Shown here piece after piece: positions 30,214-40,079 of a stretch of 64,000 bases of DNA. How positions within the stretch are numbered: position 1 is the stretch's first letter; the number at the start of each line of letters is the position of its first letter. The stretch is from the NCBI RefSeq assembly GCF_000515255.1, contig NZ_KI911559.1, positions 3,166,693 to 3,230,692 of the forward strand. The letters are read 5' to 3'. Under the pieces are notes generated by a model. The model saw only the letters and a list, made by a program, of their open reading frames with translations, was not told the origin of the DNA and ran no database searches. This DNA comes from Rhodovibrio salinarum DSM 9154. GTDB lineage: Bacteria > Pseudomonadota > Alphaproteobacteria > Kiloniellales > Rhodovibrionaceae. Made by a program: the position numbers and the translations under genes.

Positions 30214-31094
30214 GCGACGACGGTCAGCACGGCCTGACCATCATCGCCTTCATCGGGTCGGTGTTCTCGCCGTACTACGCCTGGGCCCGACAGCGCGCAC
30301 CCGGCGGCGCGGCGGACCCGCTGAACCACTGCTCGATCAATGTGGCCCTCTACGGCGAGGGGCCGAACCGCTGGGCGATGACGGAACGTGGCCGCACCCG
30401 CATCGATCGCGGCGCGCGGCACTTCTCCGTTGGTCCCAGCGGGCTGCACTGGGATGGCCGGACGCTCACCATCCACCTCGACGAGATCGCCGCGCCGCTG
30501 CCACGCGCGGTGCAAGGGCGCGTGCGCGTCACCCCGCACGCGATGACGACCCAGGAGTTCGCGATCGATCACCAGGATCGCCACCACTGGTGGCCGATGG
30601 CCCCCACGGCGGAGGTTTCGGTCGCCTTGAACAAACCGGCCCTGTCCTGGCACGGCACCGGCTACCTGGACCGCAACCGCGGCGACGAACCGCTCGAAGC
30701 CGGTTTTCAGGAATGGGACTGGGCGCGCGCCCCGCTGCCCTCCGGCGGCACCGCGATCACCTACGACACCTTCCGCCGCGACGGCTCCGACCACGCGCTG
30801 TCCCTGCTCGTCAGGAAAGATGGCGGGATCGAACGGTTCGACAACGCCGTCCTCAACGATCTGCCGTCGACATCGATCTGGCGCATCCGCCGCAAGGGCC
30901 GCGCCGATGCCGGCCATCGGGCCTGCGTGTCGAAGACGCTGGAGGACACGCCCTTCTACGCCCGCTCGCTGGTCGAGACGCACCTGGCAGGCGAACCGGT
31001 GCGGGCGATGCACGAAAGCCTGTCGTTGACGCGCTTCGACACGCGGATCGTGCGCCTGATGCTACCCTTCCGAATGCCCCGTATCCGCGCCTGA
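30108..31094 (+). CDS. crtC: Carotenoid 1,2-hydratase
   Basis: About 328 residues. Adds water across the terminal double bond of neurosporene or lycopene in the spirilloxanthin pathway. Conserved GGYVWWYVDALSDDGQHGLT starts about 24 residues in, then FIGSVFSPYYAWAR, GPSGLHWDG and HHWWPMAP. This conserved N-terminal block lies upstream of the crtD stop, so the genes overlap by roughly 100 bases. No ATG fits; GTG at 30108 is the best start and CTG at 30123 an alternative. The frame remains open further upstream within crtD but without similarity. Confidence 0.9.
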   Translation: MPVGGLGHQRPNTDGPGFDQPVAPGGYVWWYVDALSDDGQHGLTIIAFIGSVFSPYYAWARQRAPGGAADPLNHCSINVALYGEGPNRWAMTERGRTRIDRGARHFSVGPSGLHWDGRTLTIHLDEIAAPLPRAVQGRVRVTPHAMTTQEFAIDHQDRHHWWPMAPTAEVSVALNKPALSWHGTGYLDRNRGDEPLEAGFQEWDWARAPLPSGGTAITYDTFRRDGSDHALSLLVRKDGGIERFDNAVLNDLPSTSIWRIRRKGRADAGHRACVSKTLEDTPFYARSLVETHLAGEPVRAMHESLSLTRFDTRIVRLMLPFRMPRIRA

Positions 31095-31268
31095 CCGGGG
31101 TTCACGGGAGCGGATGAAGGCGGACTCGCCCTCCCGTCCCTCGGCCGCCGCCTTGGCCTTATCTTCGCGCTCCATCTTTTTCAGCGAACGCAACTGCCAG
31201 ATGCCGAAGCCGATCAACAGCCCGAAGACCGTCATCCCCTCCAGCAGCACAATCCAACCGCCATCCAT
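31062..31268 (-). CDS. Small membrane protein between crtC and crtB
   Basis: 68 residues, ATG with GGAG upstream. One N-terminal membrane segment (WIVLLEGMTVFGLLIGFGIW, about 5-24), then a basic and acidic helix (RSLKKMEREDKAKAAAEGRE) and a polar tail; probably N-out or N-in single-pass with a charged cytoplasmic end. Its 3' end overlaps the convergent crtC by 33 bases. It has no named family that I recognise. The location inside the PGC, downstream of crtIB, suggests co-expression with photosynthesis genes. Confidence 0.68.
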   Translation of the reverse strand: MDGGWIVLLEGMTVFGLLIGFGIWQLRSLKKMEREDKAKAAAEGREGESAFIRSREPRSGADTGHSEG

Positions 31269-31401
31269 GGCGCGTCTCCGCTGTTCGGATAGACGAACGG
31301 GGCTATTCCCTCTCCTTCAAGCGGCGAAGGCCCCTACGCAAGGTCGGGAACACACCCTCCAGGCGATATAGGCCGCCCCGAAGCTTCGGCCAGGATCGAG
31401 C

Positions 31402-32466
31402 CTACCCGCGTGCCTGGTCGCGCTGCTCCAGACGCATGAACAGGTCGATCACGAAGGCCGCGGCGCCCTCTTCGACGGGAGCGGACGCATCCGCTGCGTC
31501 CGGCTTGAAACCGTGCAGCGCGGGCAATGCCTCGTGCACGGCCTGAACCAGGAACCGGGTCTCCGGCAAGCAGGGATAGTCGCTGTAGTGCGCAACCGGC
31601 ATCGGCCCCTTCAACGCGTCGACCATCAGCCCGACCTTGCGCATCGCCGGTACAACCGCCCGCCGGGACAAGGAATCGTGGCCTTGCCGGGCGACCTGAT
31701 GGCCGATCGCCCGGTACAGACGGCTGGCGGCGGTGATGCCTGGGCGGCAGGAAGCCGGCAGCGCGGGAATGCCAGCTTCCGCACGCTGATACAGCTCCTC
31801 CGCGTGGGCTAGCAGCCGTTCCACCGTCCGCGCGACGCCCGGACCAAACCGTGGGTCGGCGAGCCAAGCGTCAGCGTCGATGCCTTCCGCCTCCAGCCAA
31901 TCGATCGGCAAATAGACGCGCCCCTGGCGCGCATCCTCGCCAACGTCGCGGGCGATATTGGTCAGCTGCATCGCCACGCCGAGGTCAGTGGCCCGCGAGA
32001 CGACCTCCGCCTGGCGCGCGCCCATCAGCATTGCGACCATCGCGCCGACCGCCCCGGCAACCCGGGCGCCATAGGCGCGCAGATCCTGAATCGTGCGGTA
32101 ACGCCGCTCCTCGGCATCCCAGGCGAAGCCTTCCAACAGCGCTTCGGGCAAGGTCTGCGGGATCGCATAGGCGGCGACCACGTCGGCAAACGCCCGGTCC
32201 GCGGCGTTGTTGCCTGGGCGACCGTCATAAATCCACTGCAAGCGCTGGCGCAGTTCTGCGAGCGCGCGCGTGCGATCCGGGCGAGTGTCGACGGCGTCGT
32301 CCGCTTCCCGACAGAAAGCGTAGAGCCCGCGCGCCGGTTCCCGCACCCGGCGCGGCAGCACCAGCGACGCGGCATGAAAGCTGCGCGATCCGGTACGGAT
32401 CGCCGCCGTCGCCGCTGCGGCATCGGCCGCGCGGAGGGTTGCGTCTCTAGGCGAATTCACTGGCAT
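31402..32466 (-). CDS. crtB: Phytoene synthase
   Basis: 354 residues from the ATG giving MPVNSPRDATLRAADA, which overlaps the crtI 3' end by 20 bases. Condenses two GGPP to phytoene. Aspartate-rich motifs DDAVD (56-60) and DVGED (174-178, in NIARDVGEDARQGRVYLP) bind the diphosphates through Mg2+. YAFCREADD is the standard squalene/phytoene synthase signature. crtI and crtB form a coupled pair. Confidence 0.95.
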   Translation of the reverse strand: MPVNSPRDATLRAADAAAATAAIRTGSRSFHAASLVLPRRVREPARGLYAFCREADDAVDTRPDRTRALAELRQRLQWIYDGRPGNNAADRAFADVVAAYAIPQTLPEALLEGFAWDAEERRYRTIQDLRAYGARVAGAVGAMVAMLMGARQAEVVSRATDLGVAMQLTNIARDVGEDARQGRVYLPIDWLEAEGIDADAWLADPRFGPGVARTVERLLAHAEELYQRAEAGIPALPASCRPGITAASRLYRAIGHQVARQGHDSLSRRAVVPAMRKVGLMVDALKGPMPVAHYSDYPCLPETRFLVQAVHEALPALHGFKPDAADASAPVEEGAAAFVIDLFMRLEQRDQARG

Positions 32467-33982
32467 CGGGCACCACCTGGTCGAGCACGCGAGCGGACGA
32501 GAGGACTCCGGGCAAACCGGCACCGGGATGGGTACCGGCACCAACGAGGTATAGACCCTCGACGTCCTCGCTCTTGTTGTGGGGGCGGAACCAGGCGCTC
32601 TGTGTCAGTCGCGGCTCCAGCCCGAAGGCCGCGCCGCGCTCGGACAGCAGGCGGTCCTGAAAATCCTGCGGCGTGATCATGTGTTCGGACACGATGTTCT
32701 CGCGCAGGCCCGGCAACTCGGTGCGCTCCAGGAAATCCGCGATCCGCGCGCGATACGCCTGCGCCTGCTGCGACCAGTCGATCCCGGCATCCATGTGCGG
32801 CACCGGCGACAACACGTAGAAGCTATCGCAGCCGTCCGGCGCCAGCGACGGATCGGTCGCGGTCGGCCGGTGCAGATACAGCGAGAAGTCGTCGGCCAGG
32901 ATTTTGCGCTCGAAGATGTCCTCGATCAGCTCCTTGTAGCGCGGGCCAAGCAGGATCGTATGGTGCGCCGTCTCCGAGTACTGTCGCTTGGTGCCGAAGT
33001 ACCAGACGAACAGACTCATCGAGTAGCGCGCGCGGTCCAGCTTGCGGTCGGTCCAGCGCTTGCGGACCTGCGGCGGCAGCATCCGGCGGTAGGTGTAGGC
33101 GCTGTCGGCGTTGGAGACGACGATCTCGGCGGGAATGCGCTCGCCGGTCGTAAGGCGCACACCGGTCGCCCGGCCGTCCGCAACCTCGATCTCCTCGACC
33201 TGCGCGTGATAGCGGATCTGGTTGCCCTGCCCCTCCACCAGCTTCGCGAGACCGCTGGCCAGCCGGCCGGTGCCGCCCATCGCGAAATGGATACCCCAGT
33301 GCCGTTCCAGATAGGAGATCAGGCAATAGACCGAACTGGCATGGAAGGGGTTGCCGCCGATCAAGAGCGGATGGAACGACAGCATGACCCGCAGCCGCTC
33401 GTCCTTCACGTAGCGGCTGACCGTCTGATAGACGCTGCGGTCGCCGCGCAGGCGCATCAGATCCGGGGCGACCCGCGCCATATCCATGATCGACCCGAAG
33501 TGCACGTGACCGAGCTGCTGAAAGCCGACCTCGAAGATCTCGCGGCTGGTTTCCAGGAAACGCTCGTAACCCGCGACGTCGTCCGGGGACAGTTTGGCGA
33601 TGCGCTGGCGCATCGTCTCCGGGTCGCCGTTGTAGTCGAAGGTCGTGCCGTCGGCGAAGCGCATCCGATAGAAGGGGTCGACCGGGCGCAGCTCGACGTC
33701 GTCGGACAGCTTGCGGCCGGCCAGCTCCCACAGTTCCTCGAACAGGAACGGCGCGGTCACGATCGTCGGCCCGGCGTCGAACACGAACCCGTCCTGCTCG
33801 AACACATACGCCCGGCCGCCCGGCTTATCCAGCTTCTCCAGCACGGTGACCCGGTAGCCACGCGCGCCCAGGCGCACGGCGGCGGCCAGCCCGCCGAAGC
33901 CACTGCCGATCACCACGGCATGCGGCCGCTGCTCCGGATCGTGGGCGCTATCGGCCGCGCGTGCCGTGGTGGTGTCGAACAT
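32447..33982 (-). CDS. crtI: Phytoene desaturase
   Basis: 511 residues. FAD-dependent desaturase converting phytoene to neurosporene or lycopene. Dinucleotide-binding GSGFGG (26-31), GRAYVFEQDGFVFDAGPTI, and C-terminal GLYLVGAGTHPGAGLPGVL. Paralogue of CrtD. The upstream 71-base gap to bchO shows no PpsR-type palindrome, so expression may come from further upstream (bchIDO) or a different promoter. Confidence 0.96.
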   Translation of the reverse strand: MFDTTTARAADSAHDPEQRPHAVVIGSGFGGLAAAVRLGARGYRVTVLEKLDKPGGRAYVFEQDGFVFDAGPTIVTAPFLFEELWELAGRKLSDDVELRPVDPFYRMRFADGTTFDYNGDPETMRQRIAKLSPDDVAGYERFLETSREIFEVGFQQLGHVHFGSIMDMARVAPDLMRLRGDRSVYQTVSRYVKDERLRVMLSFHPLLIGGNPFHASSVYCLISYLERHWGIHFAMGGTGRLASGLAKLVEGQGNQIRYHAQVEEIEVADGRATGVRLTTGERIPAEIVVSNADSAYTYRRMLPPQVRKRWTDRKLDRARYSMSLFVWYFGTKRQYSETAHHTILLGPRYKELIEDIFERKILADDFSLYLHRPTATDPSLAPDGCDSFYVLSPVPHMDAGIDWSQQAQAYRARIADFLERTELPGLRENIVSEHMITPQDFQDRLLSERGAAFGLEPRLTQSAWFRPHNKSEDVEGLYLVGAGTHPGAGLPGVLSSARVLDQVVPDASEFA

Positions 33983-34053
33983 GCGTGTGTCCCTCGGTTG
34001 CCCTCTAACAAACCACGTGTGTTGCGCCAGCGCCGCGCTTGGCCGCAGCGGAC

Positions 34054-34965
34054 CTAAGCGGCGCTGCTCGCGTCAGTGAGGCCGGCGGCCTCGAAGATCA
34101 GGTCGGCCACCACGTCCGGTTTCTCCTCGTGCACCAAGTGACCGGCGCAGGGAACCGTGGCCAGGCGCGTGCCTGGGCGATGCGCCGCAACCCGCCCAGC
34201 CTCCGTCGGTGGCACGGAGACGTCGTTCGCGCCCACGATCATCACCAGCTCCCCCTTGAGCGTGGGCAAGTCGCGCTGCAAGCGCTTCAAATTCCAGCGC
34301 GCCATCATCCCGAGCGCGGCCGCGGTGTGACGGGAGAAGCGGATCAGGCGCGCGTACAGCTCGATGCCGCGGGCATCGATGCAGGACCCCGTCCCCCACA
34401 GCAGCCGTTCCACGGCCGCCGGTTCGCGCGCGTTGAGTGAGAATACCCGCGCGGCGAAGCCGCCCTTGTTCAACACCTTCGCAATCGGCGAAAAGACGAT
34501 CCCCGGCAGCCCGGGCAGCGGTAGCAGGGCGCCGTTGATCGACACCAGCGTGTCCAAGGTGAGGTGCCCGTGCAGTTGCATCTGCGCCAGCACGGCCGCG
34601 CCCGCGGAATGCCCGGCCGCCACCTTGGGCGCTAGACCAAGGGTCTGCAGCAGCTGCCCCAACGCCGTCGCCATACCGGGCAGCGACAGCGCGTCTTCCC
34701 GGGCCGGCCAGCTGGAAAAGCCGTGCCCCGGCATGTCGGGCACGATCACGGTGAACCGCTCCGCCAGCAGCGGCGCCAAGTCGCGGAACGAATGGCTCGC
34801 GGCACCGGTACCGTGGATCAGCAACAGCGCCGGCCCCTGCCCCATCACCTGGACATGCCAGGTCACGCCGCCAGCCTCGACGAACCGGCTGGCCTCCCGG
34901 TTCGGCCAATCCGCGCCTTCGCGCGCCCACTCAGGAGCGGTATAGCTGACCCGGCACTCAGACAC
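34054..34965 (-). CDS. bchO: BchO, alpha/beta hydrolase of the photosynthesis cluster
   Basis: 303 residues. Alpha/beta-hydrolase fold: oxyanion region LLLIHGTGAASHSF (about 47-60), nucleophile elbow GHSAG with S120, and a C-terminal catalytic histidine in CAGHLVHEEKPD. BchO is linked to Mg-chelatase genes in purple bacteria (bchI-D-O order), and its biochemical role is unsettled. It is located 24 bases after bchD. Confidence 0.9.
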   Translation of the reverse strand: MSECRVSYTAPEWAREGADWPNREASRFVEAGGVTWHVQVMGQGPALLLIHGTGAASHSFRDLAPLLAERFTVIVPDMPGHGFSSWPAREDALSLPGMATALGQLLQTLGLAPKVAAGHSAGAAVLAQMQLHGHLTLDTLVSINGALLPLPGLPGIVFSPIAKVLNKGGFAARVFSLNAREPAAVERLLWGTGSCIDARGIELYARLIRFSRHTAAALGMMARWNLKRLQRDLPTLKGELVMIVGANDVSVPPTEAGRVAAHRPGTRLATVPCAGHLVHEEKPDVVADLIFEAAGLTDASSAA

Positions 34966-34989
34966 GGTGGGTCCCCGATTGTGTCCCGC

Positions 34990-36912
34990 TCACAACGACT
35001 TCTCCGCGGTCTTGACGGCCTGCGACAGCGCGCTCGCATCGGCGTGGGGCAGCGGCAGGTAGTGGCCGCCCATCGCGCCAGCTAGTTCGTGCGCGCTCTG
35101 GCGCGGACGGGGCGAGGTGTCGATCAGCAGCGCCGTAACGCCAGTCGCACGCAGCCGGCGCGCGGCCGCCTGGGCATCCGCCTTCGCCTGCGCGCGGTCG
35201 GTGCCGCCGGTGTGGTCGACGTTGGCGCGGCCATCGGTCATCAGGATCACCACCGGCGTCTCGCCACGACGATTGGCGTGATCCGCCAACACCCACGCCT
35301 CGGTCAGGCCAGCGGCGAGCGGTGTCCCGCCACCGCCAGGCAGGCTGGCGAGCGAGCGCTTGGCGCGGGTCAGGGAGCGGGTCGGCGGCAGCAGCACCTC
35401 CGCCGCCTTGCCCCGGAAGGCGACCAGCGCGACCTTATCGCGCCGGACGTAGCAATCCGCCAGCAGGAGTTCGACCGCGCCCTTGGTCTCTGCCAGCCGA
35501 TGCAGTGCGGAGGAGCCGGAGGCGTCGACACAGAAGATCGTCGCCGTCTCGGTCTTGTGCTTCAGGCGCTTGATCCGGAAGTCGTCCGGCTGCACCACCA
35601 GCCGGCCGCCAGAACCGCCCTTACCCGGCAGCCCCCGACCGCGCAGCGGCTGCCAGGGGGCGGCGGCACGCAAGGTCGCCAGGACGTCCAGCTTGTTGTC
35701 GCCGCCCGGCGCGCCACGAAAGGTGCCGACCTGCCGGCCACGGGTGCGCGACTTGGCGAGCGCGCCGGCCCGCCCGGCCTGGCCACTTTGGCGCCGGCCC
35801 ATCTGGTCGCGCAGCCGCTCCAGCTGGCCCGGCTGCAAGGCGGATTGCGCGGCGGCCAGAATGGTCTCCGCCAGTTCCTGGGCGCTCGGCGCGTCCTGCT
35901 CTTCGTCTTCCTCGTCGCGGTTTGAGTCTTCGTCCTGAGACTCTGGGTCCTGCGTTTCGGGCTCTTCGGGCGGCTGCTGCTCGGGTGCCTCCTGCTCCTC
36001 TTCCGCCTGTTCCTCTTGCGGGGGCGGCGGCAGCTGGGTGGCGCGCGGCGCCAGGACCATGCGCGCGGCGACCTCGGCATCGTCCTGGCGGACGGCATCG
36101 ACACCGTTCAGGGCGGCGTGCGCCTTGGCGACCTTGAGCGCAAGCAGCGGCGCCCGCATCGAATGCACGCCCAACGCCTGCGCCGTCCCGGTCAGTGCGC
36201 TCAAAATCTCCTCGGACGCGCTCACATGGGCCAACCGCGCGCGCGCCAGTTCGATCGCCCGCGCACGCTTGGCCTGTTCGCCGTCGGTGTCGTGCGGCGG
36301 CACGGACGACAGGTCGATCTGGATCGCCAGTCGCTCGGTCAGCGCGCCCGGCGGCTGCTCCTCGTCCTCCGCCCCCTCGTCGCAGGCGACCAGGGCGAAA
36401 CGGCTGGGCAACGTCTGGGCGAACCCTTCGCGCTCCAGGCGCACCTCGCCGTTGTCCAGGACGGCGGCGATCCGGGCGGCCGTGCCGGCATCCATCCGCT
36501 CGGCCATGGCGATCTGCATTACCTTGCCATCGCCTTCCGCGAGCAGCCCCTTGCTCACCACAGGCTTCCCGCTCTGCAACGTCGTTGCCAGATCGAGCCC
36601 GCCGATCAGCCGGTCGTCGGAGACGTTGAGCGGGATCTTGCGCATCGGGCCGAAGTCGCCGAGGCGATCCGTCAATTGATCCAGCCAGCGCTGGCGCACC
36701 GGGCCGGCGCGTGCGCGCAGCAGCACGCCACCGATGCCCATCGGGTCGACGGCAAAAACCGCCAGCGCCAGCAGCGCGTCGCGCCAGACCGCCCCCGCGC
36801 TCGGCCGCGAGGCCGACCGGGAATCGGCGACCACGCCGGAGCCCGTGTCCGCACGCACGTCCGCCCGTGGGGTCGTGGAACCGGTCTCAAGCTGCGCGAA
36901 CGCGCCGTCCAT
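34990..36912 (-). CDS. bchD: Magnesium chelatase subunit D
   Basis: 640 residues. N-terminal AAA+-like part (about 40-290) without an intact P-loop, an acidic and proline/glutamate-rich linker (about 294-345), and a C-terminal von Willebrand A domain with the MIDAS start DASGSS (463-468). BchD forms a double hexamer with BchI and docks onto BchH. Start overlaps the bchI stop by one base (TAATG), so translation is coupled. Confidence 0.95.
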   Translation of the reverse strand: MDGAFAQLETGSTTPRADVRADTGSGVVADSRSASRPSAGAVWRDALLALAVFAVDPMGIGGVLLRARAGPVRQRWLDQLTDRLGDFGPMRKIPLNVSDDRLIGGLDLATTLQSGKPVVSKGLLAEGDGKVMQIAMAERMDAGTAARIAAVLDNGEVRLEREGFAQTLPSRFALVACDEGAEDEEQPPGALTERLAIQIDLSSVPPHDTDGEQAKRARAIELARARLAHVSASEEILSALTGTAQALGVHSMRAPLLALKVAKAHAALNGVDAVRQDDAEVAARMVLAPRATQLPPPPQEEQAEEEQEAPEQQPPEEPETQDPESQDEDSNRDEEDEEQDAPSAQELAETILAAAQSALQPGQLERLRDQMGRRQSGQAGRAGALAKSRTRGRQVGTFRGAPGGDNKLDVLATLRAAAPWQPLRGRGLPGKGGSGGRLVVQPDDFRIKRLKHKTETATIFCVDASGSSALHRLAETKGAVELLLADCYVRRDKVALVAFRGKAAEVLLPPTRSLTRAKRSLASLPGGGGTPLAAGLTEAWVLADHANRRGETPVVILMTDGRANVDHTGGTDRAQAKADAQAAARRLRATGVTALLIDTSPRPRQSAHELAGAMGGHYLPLPHADASALSQAVKTAEKSL

Positions 36913-37970
36913 TACGCCGCCTCGCCGCTCTGCTCGGCGTCCGCGTCGAAGAGCTCCGACAACACCCGCTCGACACGCGTGGTCGACCCCGCCTCATCCA
37001 GCGGATCGCGACGCAGGCGGTGACGCAGCGACATCGTGGCGACGCGGCGCAGATGCGCGTCGGTGACTTCCGGATCGCCGTCGATCGCCGCTGCGGCACG
37101 GGCGGCGCGCATCAAGGTCAATTCGCCACGCAGGCCGTCGGTGCCGAGCTGAATGCAAATCTCCGAAGCCCGCTTCAGTGCTGCATCCGGCACCTGCGTC
37201 TCCGCCAACCGCGCCTTGGCGTCCAGGATGGTCTGACGCAGCTTGTCGTCCTCCGCCTGCCAGGACCGCTTGAACCCCTCCTTGTCGCGGTCGAAAGCAT
37301 CGCGCCGGCGGACCACCTCGATCCGGGTGTCGAGGTCGCTCGGCGTCTCGACTTCCAGCGACAGACCGAAGCGGTCGAGCAGCTGCGGGCGCAGCTCGCC
37401 CTCCTCCGGATTGCCGGACCCGACCAGGACGAACCGCGCCGGGTGACGGACCGACAGCCCCTCGCGCTCGACCACGTTTTCGCCGGAAGCGGCCACGTCG
37501 AGCAGGACGTCGACCAGATGATCCTCCAGCAGGTTGACCTCGTCGATGTAGAGGAAGCCGCGGTGCGCGCGGGCCAGCAGGCCCGGCTCGAAGTGCTTTT
37601 CGCCATGAGACAGCGCCCGCTCCAGATCGAGCGCGCCGACCACCCGGTCTTCGCTGGCGCCCAGCGGCAGATCGACCACCGGCACTTCGACTGAATGGGT
37701 TGGCACCTCGCCGCCGCCCGCCTGCATCTTGGGGCAACCGGGCTCGCACAGCTCCGTGTCGCGGTCGGGGGCGCAGTGATAACGACACCCTTCGACCGCC
37801 TGCATTTCCGGCAGCAGCGAAGCAAGCCCGCGAACCGCGGTCGACTTGCCGGTGCCGCGGTCACCGAAAATCAGCACGCCGCCCACGCTGGGGTCGACGG
37901 CGGCAATGGTCAGGGCAAGCTTCATCTCCTCCTGACCGGCAATGGCGGAGAAGGGGTAGGCAACAGCCAT
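36912..37970 (-). CDS. bchI: Magnesium chelatase ATPase subunit I
   Basis: 352 residues. AAA+ ATPase; Walker A GDRGTGKS (36-43), Walker B region LYIDEVNLLEDHLVD, and the sensor segment LVGSGNPEEGELRPQLLDRFG (split as LVGSGNPEEGE and LRPQLLDRFG). Supplies ATP energy for Mg insertion by BchH. First gene of bchI-bchD-bchO on this strand; the 144-base gap to dxs contains no clear PpsR or FNR site. Confidence 0.97.
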   Translation of the reverse strand: MAVAYPFSAIAGQEEMKLALTIAAVDPSVGGVLIFGDRGTGKSTAVRGLASLLPEMQAVEGCRYHCAPDRDTELCEPGCPKMQAGGGEVPTHSVEVPVVDLPLGASEDRVVGALDLERALSHGEKHFEPGLLARAHRGFLYIDEVNLLEDHLVDVLLDVAASGENVVEREGLSVRHPARFVLVGSGNPEEGELRPQLLDRFGLSLEVETPSDLDTRIEVVRRRDAFDRDKEGFKRSWQAEDDKLRQTILDAKARLAETQVPDAALKRASEICIQLGTDGLRGELTLMRAARAAAAIDGDPEVTDAHLRRVATMSLRHRLRRDPLDEAGSTTRVERVLSELFDADAEQSGEAA

Positions 37971-38114
37971 ACGGTGTGCGCTCCGTTTTGTCTTCGTATC
38001 GCGTGCCTGGGCGAAAGGTTTGGTTTAACCCACGCCGCACGCGTTCATCATTTTAGGACTCGTAACGGATCGGAGCTGGCCGTGCCAGTGCGCGCGATGG
38101 CGCAGCGACACGGC

Positions 38115-40079
38115 TCAGACCGCGCGATAACCAGTCCGGCCGGCGCTGCGGACGACCTCCGTGGATGCGCCGTCATTTGCGATCCCCAGCGCCTCTAGCG
38201 CCCGGGCGACCATGTGGCAGGCGTTGAGAGCAGCGGCCTCGTACTGCTGCTCCGGCTTGTCGTGGTCGATGAACCGATCCGGCAGGGTCATCGGCCGGAT
38301 CTTCAGGCCGTGGTCGAGCAGCCCCTCCTCCGCCAGGAGCGTCAGCACCTGCGTCGCGAAGCCGCCGATCGCGCCCTCCTCGACCGTCAGCAGCACCTCG
38401 TGCTCCTTGGCCAGACGCCGCACCAGATCGCGGTCCAGCGGCTTGGCGAACCGCGCGTCCGCCACCGTCGTCGACAGCCCGCGCGCCGCCAGCTCGTCCG
38501 CCGCCCGATAGGCCTCGCCCAGCCGGCCGCCGTAGGACAGGATCGCCACCTTGCTGCCCTCGCGCACGATCCGGCCCTTGCCGATCTCCAGCAGCTCGCC
38601 GCGCGCCGGCATCTCAACGCCCAGCCCCTCGCCGCGCGGGTAGCGCACCGCGATCGGGCCGTCATCATAAGCCGCCGCCGTGGCGACCATGTGCATCAGC
38701 TCCGCCTCGTCACCCGCGGCCATCAGCGTGAAGTTCGGCAGCGTGCCCAGATAGGTGACGTCGTAGCTGCCCTGGTGGGTGACGCCGTCGGCGCCGACCA
38801 TGCCCGCCCGGTCGATCGCAAAGCGCACCGGCAGGTTCTGGATCGCCACATCGTGCACCACCTGGTCGTAGGCGCGCTGCAGGAAGGTCGAATAGATCGC
38901 CGCGAACGGCTTCATGCCCTCGCACGCCAGACCGGCGCAGAAGGTCACCGCGTGCTGCTCGGCGATGCCGACGTCGAACATCCGGTCCGGGAACTTCTGG
39001 GCGAACTTGTCCAGCCCAGTCCCCCCCGGCATCGCCGCGGTCACCGCCATCACCCGCGCGTCCGCCTCGGCCTCCTGGATCAGCGCCTGCGCGAAGGTGC
39101 CGGTATAGCTCGGTGCCTGCGGCGTTGGCTTCGCCTGCTTGCCGGTGACCACATCGAACTTGGCCACCCCGTGGTACTTGTCCGCCGCGCCTTCCGCCGG
39201 CTCGTACCCCTTGCCCTTCTGCGTCACACAGTGGATCAGGATCGGCGCCCCACCTTCCGTGTCGCGGACGTTGCGCAGCACCGGCAGCAGGTGGTCGAGG
39301 TTGTGACCATCGATCGGTCCGACGTAGTAGAAGCCCATCTCCTCGAACAGCGTGCCGCCGGTGAACAGGCCACGGGTGTACTCCTCCGCCCGCCGCGCGG
39401 CCTCGCGCACCGGACGCGGGAACTGGTGGCTCAGATCGCGCATCGCCCCGCGCACCGAACGGTAGGAGCGCGAGGACAGGATCCGCGACAGATAGGCACT
39501 CATCGCCCCCACCGGCGGCGCGATCGACATGTCGTTATCGTTCAGGATCACAACCATGCGCGAACGCAGCGTGCCGGCGTTGTTCAGCGCTTCGTAGGCC
39601 ATGCCGGCGCTCATCGCCCCGTCGCCGATCACCGAAATGACCTGATTCTGCGCGCCCTTGTAATCGCGCCCAACGGCGAAGCCGAGGCCAGCGGAAATCG
39701 AGGTGGAAGAATGCGCCGCCCCAAACGGGTCGTAGTCACTCTCCGCCCGGCTGGTGAAGCCGCTGAGGCCGCCGCCCTGGCGCAAGGTGCGAATGCGGTC
39801 CTTGCGTCCGGTCAATATCTTATGCGGATAGCACTGGTGCGAAACGTCCCAGATCAGCTTGTCATCGGGCGTGTTGAAAACGTAGTGGATCGCCGTCGTC
39901 AGCTCGACCACGCCCAACCCGGCGCCCAAGTGACCACCGGTTACGGACACCGCATCGATGACCTCCGCGCGCAACTCGTCAGCGAGCTGGCGCAAGTCGG
40001 TCTCGGGCAGCCGTCGCAGATCCGCTGGCGTCGCCACACGATCGAGCAAGGGACGGTTTCGCTCGGCCTGTTGCGTCAT
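38115..40079 (-). CDS. dxs: 1-deoxy-D-xylulose-5-phosphate synthase
   Basis: 654 residues, normal length. Thiamine diphosphate enzyme joining pyruvate and glyceraldehyde 3-phosphate, the first step of the MEP pathway. TPP motif [40 protein letters not shown] near the N terminus, and transketolase-type C-terminal domain. A dxs copy in the PGC ties isoprenoid supply to carotenoid and phytol synthesis. Upstream lies a near-consensus PpsR-type site. Confidence 0.97.
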   Translation of the reverse strand: MTQQAERNRPLLDRVATPADLRRLPETDLRQLADELRAEVIDAVSVTGGHLGAGLGVVELTTAIHYVFNTPDDKLIWDVSHQCYPHKILTGRKDRIRTLRQGGGLSGFTSRAESDYDPFGAAHSSTSISAGLGFAVGRDYKGAQNQVISVIGDGAMSAGMAYEALNNAGTLRSRMVVILNDNDMSIAPPVGAMSAYLSRILSSRSYRSVRGAMRDLSHQFPRPVREAARRAEEYTRGLFTGGTLFEEMGFYYVGPIDGHNLDHLLPVLRNVRDTEGGAPILIHCVTQKGKGYEPAEGAADKYHGVAKFDVVTGKQAKPTPQAPSYTGTFAQALIQEAEADARVMAVTAAMPGGTGLDKFAQKFPDRMFDVGIAEQHAVTFCAGLACEGMKPFAAIYSTFLQRAYDQVVHDVAIQNLPVRFAIDRAGMVGADGVTHQGSYDVTYLGTLPNFTLMAAGDEAELMHMVATAAAYDDGPIAVRYPRGEGLGVEMPARGELLEIGKGRIVREGSKVAILSYGGRLGEAYRAADELAARGLSTTVADARFAKPLDRDLVRRLAKEHEVLLTVEEGAIGGFATQVLTLLAEEGLLDHGLKIRPMTLPDRFIDHDKPEQQYEAAALNACHMVARALEALGIANDGASTEVVRSAGRTGYRAV

